8,747 nt of DNA from Akkermansia muciniphila (lineage in GTDB: Bacteria > Verrucomicrobiota > Verrucomicrobiia > Limisphaerales > SXTU01), in the NCBI GenBank assembly GCA_945872195.1, contig CAMBZO010000085.1:1-8747 (forward strand). Direction: 5' to 3'. Position numbers and translations under genes: made by a program. Under the pieces are notes generated by a model, which saw nothing but the letters and a program-made list of their open reading frames with translations, was not told where the DNA came from and made no database searches. Positions 1 through 7,418 of this stretch are shown one piece after another (the first letter of the stretch is position 1; each line of letters starts with the position of its first letter).

Positions 1-936
<936 letters not shown>

Positions 937-963
937 GACAAACGGGGCGCTGATGCTACTGGA

Positions 964-1620
964 TCAGTTCTCCCGAATCTTCCCTTCCTTGATCAGCTTC
1001 CGCAGTTTCGGGACGATGACCGCGCTGCAATACCCGTTCCGGTTCCAGTTCAGGTTGAAGAAATTCTGGTGCTCGGTCTCCGCCGCGTAAAAATTCTTCA
1101 GCGCGGCAATCTCCGTCACTATAGGGTCTTTCCAGCCCGGCTGCGCCTTCTTCTTCCCCTCCTCCGCGGCCAGCTTCTGCGCGTCGTTCGCGTAGAAGAT
1201 GCACGAGCGATACTGCGGCCCGCTGTCCGCGCCCTGCCGGTTCAACGTGGTCGGGTCGTGCGCGGCGAAGAACACCTCCAGCAGCGTCGCGAGCGTGGCC
1301 TGCTTCGGGTCGAACTCGATTTGGATGACCTCCGCGTGGCCCGTGGTCTTGGTGCAAATCTGCTCGTAAGTCGGGTTCACCACATGGCCGCCGGAGTAAC
1401 CGGAGACGACCTTCTTCACGCCGTTGACACGCTGCATCACGGCTTCGGTGCACCAGAAGCAGCCACCGCCCACAACGAGCTTCTCGGTGGCGGCTTTCGC
1501 ATCGGTGCCGGGCTTGGCGGCGTCCTTGGGCGTGTCTTTGGGTTTGGCGTCGGCGGCGTTCATGGTGGTGGCGAGCGCCGGCAGTGCGGCGACGAGCGGG
1601 AGGAAGTTTCGGCGGTTCAT
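964..1620 (-). CDS. msrA: Peptide-methionine (S)-S-oxide reductase MsrA with N-terminal export signal
   Basis: MsrA reduces the S-epimer of protein-bound methionine sulfoxide. The ATG at 1618-1620 gives 218 residues. The N-terminus MNRRNFLPLVAALPALATT is a Tat-like or Sec-like signal, followed by a Lys/Pro/Asp/Ala-rich linker at about residues 24-46. The catalytic domain starts at VVGGGCFWCTEAV, with nucleophile Cys54. It continues through GYSGGHVVNPTYEQICT and TTGHAEVIQIEFDP to a C-terminal NRNGYC, where Cys198 is the likely resolving cysteine. The open frame extends upstream to 2235, but that part has no MsrA homology and overlaps the divergent gene, so the ATG before the signal is preferred. 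No strong ribosome-binding site is visible. An exported MsrA beside MsrP suggests extracytoplasmic repair. Function is secure; export and choice of route (RR-NFL suggests Tat) are inferred. Confidence 0.94.
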   Translation of the reverse strand: MNRRNFLPLVAALPALATTMNAADAKPKDTPKDAAKPGTDAKAATEKLVVGGGCFWCTEAVMQRVNGVKKVVSGYSGGHVVNPTYEQICTKTTGHAEVIQIEFDPKQATLATLLEVFFAAHDPTTLNRQGADSGPQYRSCIFYANDAQKLAAEEGKKKAQPGWKDPIVTEIAALKNFYAAETEHQNFFNLNWNRNGYCSAVIVPKLRKLIKEGKIREN

Positions 1621-1627
1621 GTTAGAG

Positions 1628-1649
1628 GCGCGGCGCACCCGTGCCGCGC
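1628..1649. repeat. GC-rich hairpin upstream of msrA
   Basis: GCGCGGC (1628-1634) is exactly complementary to GCCGCGC (1643-1649) around an 8-base centre. Two further pairs (one G-T) can form inside it. It begins 8 bases before the msrA start codon, so in msrA mRNA it would fold in the leader close to the initiation site. It could affect translation, or it could be a copy of a dispersed GC-rich palindrome. Only the base pairing is seen; the function is unknown. Confidence 0.4.
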
Positions 1650-1709
1650 GATGTGTTGGACGTGTCAGCGGGCGCAACCTTACACGCGGAAGCGTGAGCG
1701 GCCAGAGGG

Positions 1710-1762
1710 AAGTGTTCAGTCTGCATGCCACGGCCGGCCGGTGGTTCACCAACTGAACACTT
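1710..1762. repeat. Symmetric nested palindrome in the msrA/dehydrogenase divergent region
   Basis: AAGTGTTCAGT (1710-1720) and ACTGAACACTT (1752-1762) are a perfect 11-bp inverted repeat. Between them CCAC (1728-1731) pairs with GTGG (1741-1744). Exactly 7 unpaired bases lie on each side, and the centre is GC-rich and includes the palindrome CGGCCGGCCG. It sits 42 bp before the start of the plus-strand gene and about 90 bp before msrA. It could be an operator for one or both divergent promoters, or a dispersed REP-like palindrome. No clear -35/-10 pair was found here. Confidence 0.5.
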
Positions 1763-1803
1763 GTCGCCTCGACGCCATGCTCCATTGCCGCTAAATCCTT
1801 CGC

Positions 1804-2232
1804 ATGATATTCGCCCGCCTGACTGCTCTCGCCGCATTCGCGGGCATCGTCTCCGTCGCCAACTCTGCCGACCCCGCGCCCACGCACGTCCCGCCGAGCC
1901 TCTTCAAACTCTCCGACCCCGACCTCGAAATCTCCGTCTGGGCCGCCTCGCCCATGTTGAAGAATCCCACCAACATGGACACTGACCAGCACGGTCGCAT
2001 CTGGGTGGCTGAGGGCGTGAACTACCGCAGCCAGTCCAAACACCAGCCGGCGGGTGACCGCATCGTCGTGCTGGAGGACACCGACGGCGACGGCAAGGCG
2101 GACAAGTCGTGGACCTTCTTGCAGGAGCCGTTCCTGCTCGCGCCGATGGGCATCTGCGTCATTGATAACAAGGTCATCGTCTCGATGACGCCCGACCTCA
2201 TCGTTTACACGGATGTGAACCGCAACGCGAAG
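1804..2232 (+). pseudogene. 5' fragment of a PVC-type putative membrane-bound dehydrogenase (beta-propeller N-terminus), truncated
   Basis: The ATG at 1804 begins a Sec-type signal peptide (MIFARLTALAAFAGIVSVANS). It is followed by sequence typical of the Pirellula/Verrucomicrobium membrane-bound dehydrogenase N-terminal domain: EISVWAASPMLKNPTNMD, GRIWVAEGVNYR, AGDRIVVLEDTDGDGKADK and GNKVIVS-like IDNKVIVSMTPDLIVYTD. Family members usually run to many hundreds of residues with later propeller blades, HEAT-like repeats or a cytochrome c domain. Here similarity ends at residue 143 (VNRNAK, base 2232). The frame then runs as unrelated Arg/Ser/Pro-rich sequence to a stop at 2413-2415, and that tail is antisense to the CoA-transferase. 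The gene is therefore broken, or the assembly is joined wrongly at about 2232-2257. The rest of it is not elsewhere in the window. Confidence 0.82.
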
Positions 2233-2257
2233 CAAAGCCTGGAAAGGCCGCGCTCTG

Positions 2258-3787
2258 TCACTTGGAAAAACACTCCGTCGGCATCAGACTTGGCTGGGCA
2301 ACGTGCGGGGCGAAGTCCATCCGGCGCAGGACTTCGGCGTTCAGATCCACGCCGGGCGCGAGTTCGCGCAGGTGCAGGCCGTCCGCCTTCAGCTCGAACA
2401 CTGCGCGCTCGGTGACGTAGAGCACCTGCTGGCCGCGCGCCACCGCCGAGGGGCCGTGGAAGCAAACTTGGGCCACGCGTTTCACGAACTTCGCCTTCGC
2501 ACCTTCGCGCGTGATGCGAAGCGCGCCGTTGCTCGCGTCCACCGCAAGCCCGTCCGCGCGGAACGTGCAGGCGAAGACGACTCCCCTCGCGGTCTGAGTG
2601 ATGTTCACGAAGCCGCCCACTCCGGCGAAGCGTCCGCCGCCGAGCGTGCTCACGTTCACGCTGCCTTCGGCATCCACTTCGAGCGCGCCGAGCACGGCGA
2701 TGTCCAGCCCGCCGCCGTCGTAGAAATCAAACTGCGACGGCTGGTCCACGACCGCCTCCGGGTGCGCGCTGCAACCAAAGCTCAGTCCACCCGCCGGCAC
2801 GCCGCCGATGGGGCCGCTCTCCAGCGTGAGCGTGAATTCCGCGAGCCGCCCCGTCTCCGTCGCAACTGCGGCGACGGCCTCGGGCACGCCGATGCCGAGG
2901 TTCACAATGTCGCCGGCGCGAATCTCGCGCAGCACGCGACGGCCGATGATTTTTCGCTCACTGAAGGGCATCGGTTGGAAAGAGGTGTCACGTCCCAAGC
3001 TCGTGACGTAAGCCTCGTTGAACGGCTCGGCGAAGGTCTGGTCGTGCTGCGCGCCACCGGAGACGACGATGAAATCCACGAGCACCCCGGGCACGCGCAC
3101 AGCCTTCGGGTCCGCGATGCGTTCCACGACTCGCTCGACCTGCGCGATGACGATGCCGCCGTGGTTGCGCGCGGCCTGCGCGATGGGCAGCACCTCGCCG
3201 ATGAGTGCCTCGCGTTCGAGCGTGAGGTTGCCGCGCGCGTCGGCGGTCGTGGCGCGGATGAGGCCGACGTGAACCGGAAAGGTGCGGTAGCGCAGCCAGT
3301 CCTCACCGTCGAGTTGGACACGCTCAACCAGCGGCTCGGTCGTGCGCGCGTTGAGCCGACCGCCGCCGTGGACGGGGTCAATGAACGTGTTCATCCCGAC
3401 TTTGGTGAACACTCCGGGGCGCTTCGCGGCGATCTCGCGGAGCAGCACGCAGAGAACGCCTTGCGGGAGATTGTAAGCTTCGATTTCGCCCGCGAGCGCC
3501 ATGCGGCCCAGCTTGGGCGCGAGGTTCCAGTGACCACCGACGACGCGCTTCAAAAGGCCGGTGTGAGCAAGATGGTTCAAGCCACGTTCCGCGCGGTCGC
3601 CCTGGCCGGCGCAGTAGAGCAGCGTGAGGTCGCGCGGCGAACCGCTTTCCAGAAAGCGCCGTTCCAGCGCAGACGAGAGCATCTCCGGGTGCCCCGCGCC
3701 GACGAAGCCCCCGACCGCGACCGTCGCGCCAGAGGGAATCGCCGCGACGGCCTCAGCGGCGGAGACGATGCGGGCGGCAGCTCTCAT
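2258..3787 (-). CDS. Family I acyl-CoA:acetate/3-ketoacid CoA-transferase, fused alpha and beta domains (YdiF-like)
   Basis: This enzyme moves CoA between short-chain acyl or 3-oxoacyl groups and carboxylate acceptors through a glutamyl-CoA intermediate. The ATG at 3785-3787 gives 509 residues, close to the 520-530 usual for single-chain enzymes. The alpha domain opens with ATVAVGGFVGAGHPEML (about residues 21-37) and contains KVGMNTFIDPVHGGG (129-143). The beta domain begins near residue 281 with GDIVNLGIGVPEAVA. It carries the probable catalytic Glu323 in TLESGPIGGVPAGG, and ends ELAPGVDLNAEVLRRMDFAP. The frame stays open upstream to 3886, but that stretch is the inverted-repeat element and is unlikely to be translated. 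No strong ribosome-binding site is visible. It lies downstream of an SDR gene on the same strand, suggesting shared short-chain acyl-CoA metabolism; the substrate cannot be told from sequence. The last few residues (PTECFSK) lie beside the truncated dehydrogenase junction. Confidence 0.9.
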   Translation of the reverse strand: MRAAARIVSAAEAVAAIPSGATVAVGGFVGAGHPEMLSSALERRFLESGSPRDLTLLYCAGQGDRAERGLNHLAHTGLLKRVVGGHWNLAPKLGRMALAGEIEAYNLPQGVLCVLLREIAAKRPGVFTKVGMNTFIDPVHGGGRLNARTTEPLVERVQLDGEDWLRYRTFPVHVGLIRATTADARGNLTLEREALIGEVLPIAQAARNHGGIVIAQVERVVERIADPKAVRVPGVLVDFIVVSGGAQHDQTFAEPFNEAYVTSLGRDTSFQPMPFSERKIIGRRVLREIRAGDIVNLGIGVPEAVAAVATETGRLAEFTLTLESGPIGGVPAGGLSFGCSAHPEAVVDQPSQFDFYDGGGLDIAVLGALEVDAEGSVNVSTLGGGRFAGVGGFVNITQTARGVVFACTFRADGLAVDASNGALRITREGAKAKFVKRVAQVCFHGPSAVARGQQVLYVTERAVFELKADGLHLRELAPGVDLNAEVLRRMDFAPHVAQPSLMPTECFSK

Positions 3788-3805
3788 GGCCGGGAAGAAG
3801 AATTC

Positions 3806-3956
3806 TTTGGCCACAGATGGAACACAGATGAAACACAGATGGAAAAAGACAGGGATTCTATAAGGAGGGCAGGAGGGCAGGAGCAAGAGAGCGCACCGGC
3901 TCCTGCTTTCCTGCCCTCCCTATCTGTGTTCCATCTGTGTTCCATCTGTGGCTAAA
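3806..3956. repeat. Nested inverted-repeat element with CACAGATGGAA-type direct repeats
   Basis: The outer arms 3806-3840 and 3922-3956 match as inverted repeats at 33 of 35 positions. Each arm contains three copies of a CACAGAT core at 11-bp spacing (CACAGATGGAA type). Inside, 3864-3884 pairs with 3899-3919 as an unbroken 21-bp stem with two G-T pairs and a 14-base loop. The arms of this stem are G/A-rich on the left (GGAGGGCAGGA) and C/T-rich on the right. The outer and inner stems are offset: 23 bases separate them on the left and 2 on the right. The element fills nearly all of the 171-bp gap between the SDR and CoA-transferase genes and ends 2 bases before the SDR stop codon. It looks like a non-autonomous dispersed element (MITE- or REP-like). 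Transcribed, it would form a very stable hairpin. No coding capacity and no target-site duplication were recognised. Confidence 0.8.
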
Positions 3957-3958
3957 AA

Positions 3959-4720
3959 TCAGCCGCGCCATCCTCCGTTGACCTCAATGGTCTGGCCGCT
4001 CACGTAGCTGGCGAGCGGGGAGCAGAGGAAGAGCGCGACTTCCGCGACTTCCGCCGGTGTGCCGAGCCGGGCGAGTGGGATGTGCTTGAGCATTTCGGCG
4101 CGGACGGACTCGGGAATCGTCGCGGCCATCGCGGTGTCAATCACGCCAGGCGCGATGGTGTTGGCGCGGATGCCACGCCGGGCACACTCGCGGGCGAGCA
4201 CGCGCATCATCGCCTGCACGCCGGCTTTGGCTGCGGCGTAGTTGGCCTGACCGAAGAAGCCTTGAATCGCTGCGATGCTGCCCATGCTCACGATGGCCCC
4301 GCCGTCGCGCATGACTTCGAGGCCGAATTTGCAGCAGTGGAAGACGCCCGTGAGGTTCACGTCGAGCACGGCCTGCCAGTCATCGGGCGAGAGCTTGGCG
4401 ATGGTGCGGTCGCGGAGGATGGCGGCGTTGTTGATCAGGAAGTCCAACCCGCCGCGCCGCGCCTTCACCCCCTGCATCATCGTGCGGACGGCGTCGGCGT
4501 CGGAGACATCCGCGGCGAGCACGTCGGCGCTGTCGGGGCGCAGCGCGTTCAACTCGGCAGCAAGCCGCTCTGCATCCGCGCGCGTCGTCCCGAGGTCGGG
4601 GTGGTTCAGCACGACCATCGCGCCGGCGGCGTGGAAGGTGCGCGCCATCTGCGCGCCGATGCCCTGCGACGCGCCGGTGATGAGAGCGACCTTGTCAGCG
4701 AGGTTAATGGTGATGGCCAT
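3959..4720 (-). CDS. SDR-family oxidoreductase, 3-oxoacyl-ACP/acetoacetyl-CoA reductase-like (FabG/PhaB type)
   Basis: This is a classical short-chain dehydrogenase of 253 residues, an NAD(P)(H)-dependent enzyme acting on a carbonyl/hydroxyl pair. The ATG is at 4718-4720. The Rossmann glycine motif TGASQGIG is at residues 15-22 and the NNAA motif is at 97-100. The catalytic tetrad is Asn122, Ser148, Tyr161 and Lys165 (YAAAK). The C-terminus has IAPGVIDTAMA and the family-typical ASYVSGQTIEVNGGW. The next gene on the same strand is a CoA-transferase, which makes a 3-oxoacyl-CoA reductase or 3-hydroxyacyl-CoA dehydrogenase role plausible. However, SDR sequences alone do not fix the substrate, and a sugar or polyol dehydrogenase is possible. 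The two genes may be co-transcribed, although a 151-bp inverted-repeat element lies between them and could weaken read-through. No strong ribosome-binding site is seen. Confidence 0.92.
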   Translation of the reverse strand: MAITINLADKVALITGASQGIGAQMARTFHAAGAMVVLNHPDLGTTRADAERLAAELNALRPDSADVLAADVSDADAVRTMMQGVKARRGGLDFLINNAAILRDRTIAKLSPDDWQAVLDVNLTGVFHCCKFGLEVMRDGGAIVSMGSIAAIQGFFGQANYAAAKAGVQAMMRVLARECARRGIRANTIAPGVIDTAMAATIPESVRAEMLKHIPLARLGTPAEVAEVALFLCSPLASYVSGQTIEVNGGWRG

Positions 4721-4746
4721 GCGGTGCCGGGATGAAACCGGAGCGA

Positions 4747-4777
4747 TGCTGCGAATTCAATAGGATTGCTCGCAGCA
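4747..4777. promoter_or_regulatory. Inverted repeat in the divergent SDR/DUF1080-like promoter region
   Basis: TGCTGCGA (4747-4754) and TCGCAGCA (4770-4777) are a perfect 8-bp inverted repeat with a 15-base AT-richer spacer. The repeat lies in the 126-bp region between the divergent starts of the SDR gene (4720) and the secreted DUF1080-like gene (4847). The spacing is about that of a two-half-site operator, but chance occurrence is possible. A second small hairpin, GGGC-GAAC-GCCC (4821-4832), lies just before the GTG start at 4847. No confident -35/-10 boxes were identified. Confidence 0.3.
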
Positions 4778-4846
4778 AGGGTCTCAACTTCATCAACCCA
4801 CTGTGAAATTCCTTGTCTCCGGGCGAACGCCCAATAGCTTTCGCGC

Positions 4847-5464
4847 GTGAAATTACTTACTGCCTTGCTGTTCAGTTTATCCGCCTCCTTCGCCGCCGCT
4901 GCCGAGCGCGAGGCATTTGACCAAGCCAAGCCCGGCGCGCTGCCGCCCGGCTGGACCCGCACGCAGACCGGCGAAGGCAAACCCGTGTGGACCGTCGTGG
5001 CCGACCCCTCCGCACCGAGCCAGCCCAATGCGCTGAAGCAGTCCGGCACGGCGAGTTATCCGCTCGCACTCAAGGAGGGAACGGCTCTGAAAGACGGCTT
5101 CGTGGAAGTGAAGTTCAAGCCCGTGAGCGGCGAGGAAGACCAGGCGGGCGGAGTCGTTTGGCGCGTGAAGGACGCGGGCAATTACTACATCGCCCGTGCG
5201 AACGCCATCGAGGGCAACGTCCGCATTTACCATTTCCTCAACGGCAAGCGCACGCAGTTCAAGGGCGCGAACCTCCCAGTCGCCACTGGGCAGTGGCACA
5301 CGCTGCGCGTCGAGTTTGCGGGCAGCCAGTTCAAGGTGGTCTTCAACGGCAAGGCGCTCTTCGATGCCGAGGACGCCACACACAAAGATTCCGGCAAGGT
5401 CGGCCTCTGGACCAAGGCCGACAGCGTGACGCTCTTCGACGACTTCAGTTACGGGGCAAAGTAG
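4847..5464 (+). CDS. Secreted DUF1080 / LamG-like (3-keto-disaccharide hydrolase-type) domain protein
   Basis: This is a 205-residue exported protein with a single jelly-roll (concanavalin-like) domain. The GTG start at 4847 is forced, because an in-frame stop lies 12 bases upstream (4835-4837). Residues 1-19 form a Sec signal peptide (MKLLTALLFSLSASFAAAA). The domain contains DGFVEVKFKPVSGEEDQAGG, WRVKDAGNYYIARANAIEGN, GQWHTLRVEF and GKVGLWTKADSVTLFDDF. These are typical of DUF1080/LamG-like proteins, which are abundant in Verrucomicrobiota and Planctomycetota. Some relatives hydrolyse 3-keto-glycosides and others probably bind carbohydrate; I cannot identify catalytic residues here, so the activity is open. 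It begins a plus-strand run, followed 32 bases later by the CoA-binding protein gene. Confidence 0.85.
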   Translation: MKLLTALLFSLSASFAAAAEREAFDQAKPGALPPGWTRTQTGEGKPVWTVVADPSAPSQPNALKQSGTASYPLALKEGTALKDGFVEVKFKPVSGEEDQAGGVVWRVKDAGNYYIARANAIEGNVRIYHFLNGKRTQFKGANLPVATGQWHTLRVEFAGSQFKVVFNGKALFDAEDATHKDSGKVGLWTKADSVTLFDDFSYGAK

Positions 5465-5496
5465 CAAACGCGCCTTAGCACACGGACAATCACACC

Positions 5497-5865
5497 ATGA
5501 AAACCGTCGCCGTTATCGGGGCCTCTACCGACCGCAGCAAGTTTGGCAACAAGGCCGTGCGCGCCTACCAGCAGCAGGGCTTCACCGTGTGGCCGGTGAA
5601 TCCGAAGGAGGCGACCGTCGAGGGCCTGCCCGCGTTCGCGAGCGTCGCCGACGTGCCGGGCCGGCCCGACCTCGTGAGCGTTTATCTGCCGCCGCCCGTG
5701 ACGCTCAAGGTGTTGCCCGCCATCGCCGCGAAGGGCTGCGACGAGTTGTGGCTCAACCCCGGCACGGAGTCCGACGCGGTGCTCGCGGAAGCGGAGCGGC
5801 TGGGGCTGAACGTGATTCAAGCGTGCAGCATCGTCAGCGTTGGAGTCTCCCCCTCCGCCCTGTAG
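5497..5865 (+). CDS. CoA-binding domain protein, YccU-like
   Basis: This is a 122-residue single-domain Rossmann-like CoA-binding protein, matching the usual length of the family. It starts MKTVAVIGASTDRSKFGNKA, with the nucleotide-binding loop at residues 5-12 (AVIGASTD). It continues with GFTVWPVNPK, DLVSVYLPPPVTLKVLP and the C-terminal ELWLNPGTESD and LNVIQACSIVSVGVSPSAL. This is the module also found at the N-terminus of acyl-CoA synthetases (ADP-forming), but here it stands alone with no ligase domains. The physiological role of these small proteins is poorly defined. The ATG at 5497 is 32 bases after the upstream stop, so co-transcription with the DUF1080-like gene is possible, although I see no functional link and no strong ribosome-binding site. 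Confidence 0.9.
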   Translation: MKTVAVIGASTDRSKFGNKAVRAYQQQGFTVWPVNPKEATVEGLPAFASVADVPGRPDLVSVYLPPPVTLKVLPAIAAKGCDELWLNPGTESDAVLAEAERLGLNVIQACSIVSVGVSPSAL

Positions 5866-5937
5866 CCGTCGAGGTGAGGAGGTGGTCTGAGCGCTCCGGG
5901 TTGCGTGTTCCGTGATTTAGGCCCAAGACTTCCCACC

Positions 5938-7386
5938 ATGCTCACGCAACACGGAAGACGGAACGCGTCCAGCTTCGCCTGCCTTGCGCTCCTCGGCCTG
6001 CTGTGTTCCGCGACCGGCCAGGACTTCGACCTCGTCCTTGCGGGAGGTCGTATCATTGACCCCGAATCCAAACTCGACGCCGTGCGGCACATCGGCATCC
6101 GCGCGGGCGTGATTCGTGCGGTGTCGGAGACGCCGTTGCGCGGGCGCACCACGGTTGACGCGAGCGGCTTGGTCATCGCACCCGGCTTCATTGACCTCCA
6201 CCAGCACGGGCAACAACCGGAGGACTACCAGTTCAAGGCGCAGGACGGAGTGACGGCGGTGTTCGAGTTGGAGGTCGGCACGGCGGATGTGGACGCGTGG
6301 TATGCGGCGCGCGCGGGCAAGGCGCTCATTCACCACGGCGTGAGTGTCGGCCACATCCCGTGTCGCATGGCGGCGATGGGCGACCGGCCCACGTTCCTGC
6401 CGGGTGCGAACTCCGTGACCGCGACGAACCCGGCGAGCGATGCGCAACTCGCCGACTTGCGCCGCCTCGTCGAGCGCGGCTTGGAACGCGGCGCGGTGGC
6501 TGTGGGCTTCGGCATCCAATACACGCCCGGCGCGACGCAGTGGGAGATTCTGGAGATGTTCCGTGCCGCCGCAAAGTTTCGTGCGCCGTGCTCAGTCCAC
6601 ATCCGCGCGAAGGGCGACGCGGGGCCGCAGAATGTTTTCTCCTCCATTGAGGAACTCATCGCCGCCACCGCCGTCACCGGCGCGCCCGCGCACATCTGTC
6701 ACGTGCAGAGCACCGCGAACCGTCACACGTCGCGTGCGCTCGAACTCATCACCGCCGCGCGCGCGCGCGGCCTCGACGTGAGCGTCGAGTGCTATCCTTA
6801 CACCGCCGGGATGACGGACATCCGCTCCGCGATTTTCGACCCCGGCTGGCAGCAGCGTGCGGGCATTGATTTCGCCGACCTGCAATGGCCCGCGACCGGC
6901 GAGCGGCTCAACGCGGCGAGCTTCGTCAAGTTCCGCCAGACCGGCGGCATGGTCATCGTCCACTCGAACCCCGAGTCCGTCGTGCGCGAGGCCGTGGCGC
7001 ATCCGCTGACGATGATTGCCAGCGACGGCCTGCGCGGCCATCCGCGCCAGGCTGGCACAAGCGCACGCATCTTGGGCCGCTACGTCCGCGAGACCAAGGC
7101 GCTCACGCTGATGCAGGCGGTGGAAAAACTTTCCCTCCTGCCCGCGCGCCGCTTGGAGGAACGCGTGCCGGCGATGCAGAACAAAGGCCGCGTGCGTGTG
7201 GGTGCGGACGCGGACATTGTCGTGTTCGATGCGGCCAAGGTGCGCGACCGCGCGACTTACGAGCAGCCGGATCTGCCATCGGAAGGCATCCGGGACGTGC
7301 TGGTGGGCGGTGTATTCGTGGTGCGGGACGGCGCGTTACAGCGTGGGGTCACTCCGGGAAAACCCGTGAGGGCGCAGACGAAGTAG
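5938..7386 (+). CDS. Secreted amidohydrolase, D-aminoacylase (N-acyl-D-amino-acid deacylase)-like
   Basis: This is a metal-dependent amidohydrolase-superfamily hydrolase of 482 residues. The ATG at 5938 is preferred over the in-frame GTG at 5905 because it places a hydrophobic signal segment (about residues 11-27) near the N-terminus. The mature protein opens with FDLVLAGGRIIDP, the usual beta-sandwich start. Likely metal and active-site residues are His88 and His90 (IDLHQHG), His221 (SVHIR), His255 (AHICHVQS) and Asp363 (IASDGLRGHPR). The blocks VECYPYTAG and GTSARILGRYVRE are characteristic of D-aminoacylase relatives. The C-terminal GADADIVVFDAAKVRDRATYE completes the sandwich. After GVTAV, where classical D-aminoacylases have a metal-binding NCG cysteine, this protein has ELEVGT (Glu110/Glu112), so its chemistry or substrate may differ. 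The probable substrate is an N-acylated or cyclic amide; this is not determinable from sequence. Confidence 0.88.
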   Translation: MLTQHGRRNASSFACLALLGLLCSATGQDFDLVLAGGRIIDPESKLDAVRHIGIRAGVIRAVSETPLRGRTTVDASGLVIAPGFIDLHQHGQQPEDYQFKAQDGVTAVFELEVGTADVDAWYAARAGKALIHHGVSVGHIPCRMAAMGDRPTFLPGANSVTATNPASDAQLADLRRLVERGLERGAVAVGFGIQYTPGATQWEILEMFRAAAKFRAPCSVHIRAKGDAGPQNVFSSIEELIAATAVTGAPAHICHVQSTANRHTSRALELITAARARGLDVSVECYPYTAGMTDIRSAIFDPGWQQRAGIDFADLQWPATGERLNAASFVKFRQTGGMVIVHSNPESVVREAVAHPLTMIASDGLRGHPRQAGTSARILGRYVRETKALTLMQAVEKLSLLPARRLEERVPAMQNKGRVRVGADADIVVFDAAKVRDRATYEQPDLPSEGIRDVLVGGVFVVRDGALQRGVTPGKPVRAQTK

Positions 7387-7399
7387 GCGAGTTGAAACC

Positions 7400-7418
7400 G
7401 CCGGCCGCGGAGGCTGGC
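7400..7418. terminator. Possible hairpin between convergent genes
   Basis: GCCGGCC (7400-7406) pairs with GGCTGGC (7412-7418), with one G-T pair, around a 5-base loop. It fills most of the 31-bp gap between the amidohydrolase stop and the transporter stop. There is no U-tract on either strand, so a classical intrinsic terminator is not supported. It is at most a weak bidirectional stop. Confidence 0.3.

Noticed and set aside
1621..2235. N-terminal extension of msrA upstream of the ATG at 1620
   Set aside because: It would overlap the divergent dehydrogenase fragment on the opposite strand, has no MsrA similarity, and would bury the signal peptide inside the protein.
3788..3886. N-terminal extension of the CoA-transferase
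   Set aside because: The extra residues are translated from the left half of the inverted-repeat element. The family N-terminus fits the ATG at 3787.
3811..3953. CRISPR-like array from the repeated CACAGAT units
   Set aside because: The units are 11 bp apart with no unique spacers, and lie in inverted arms. There are no cas genes.
2303..3955. Long plus-strand open frame of 550 codons
   Set aside because: It is antisense to the CoA-transferase, whose conserved motifs are clear. The translation is Arg/Ala/His-rich with no recognisable domain, a common shadow in GC-rich DNA.
5905..5937. GTG start for the amidohydrolase
   Set aside because: The AGGAGG at 5877-5882 is too far from this GTG to decide for it, and the extra 11 residues would push the hydrophobic signal segment inward. 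The ATG at 5938 gives a normal signal peptide.
5866..5937. GAGGTGAGGAGG-rich gap after the CoA-binding gene as a defined repeat or regulatory element
   Set aside because: It looks like intergenic repeat material, but I could not define arms or a second copy in this window.
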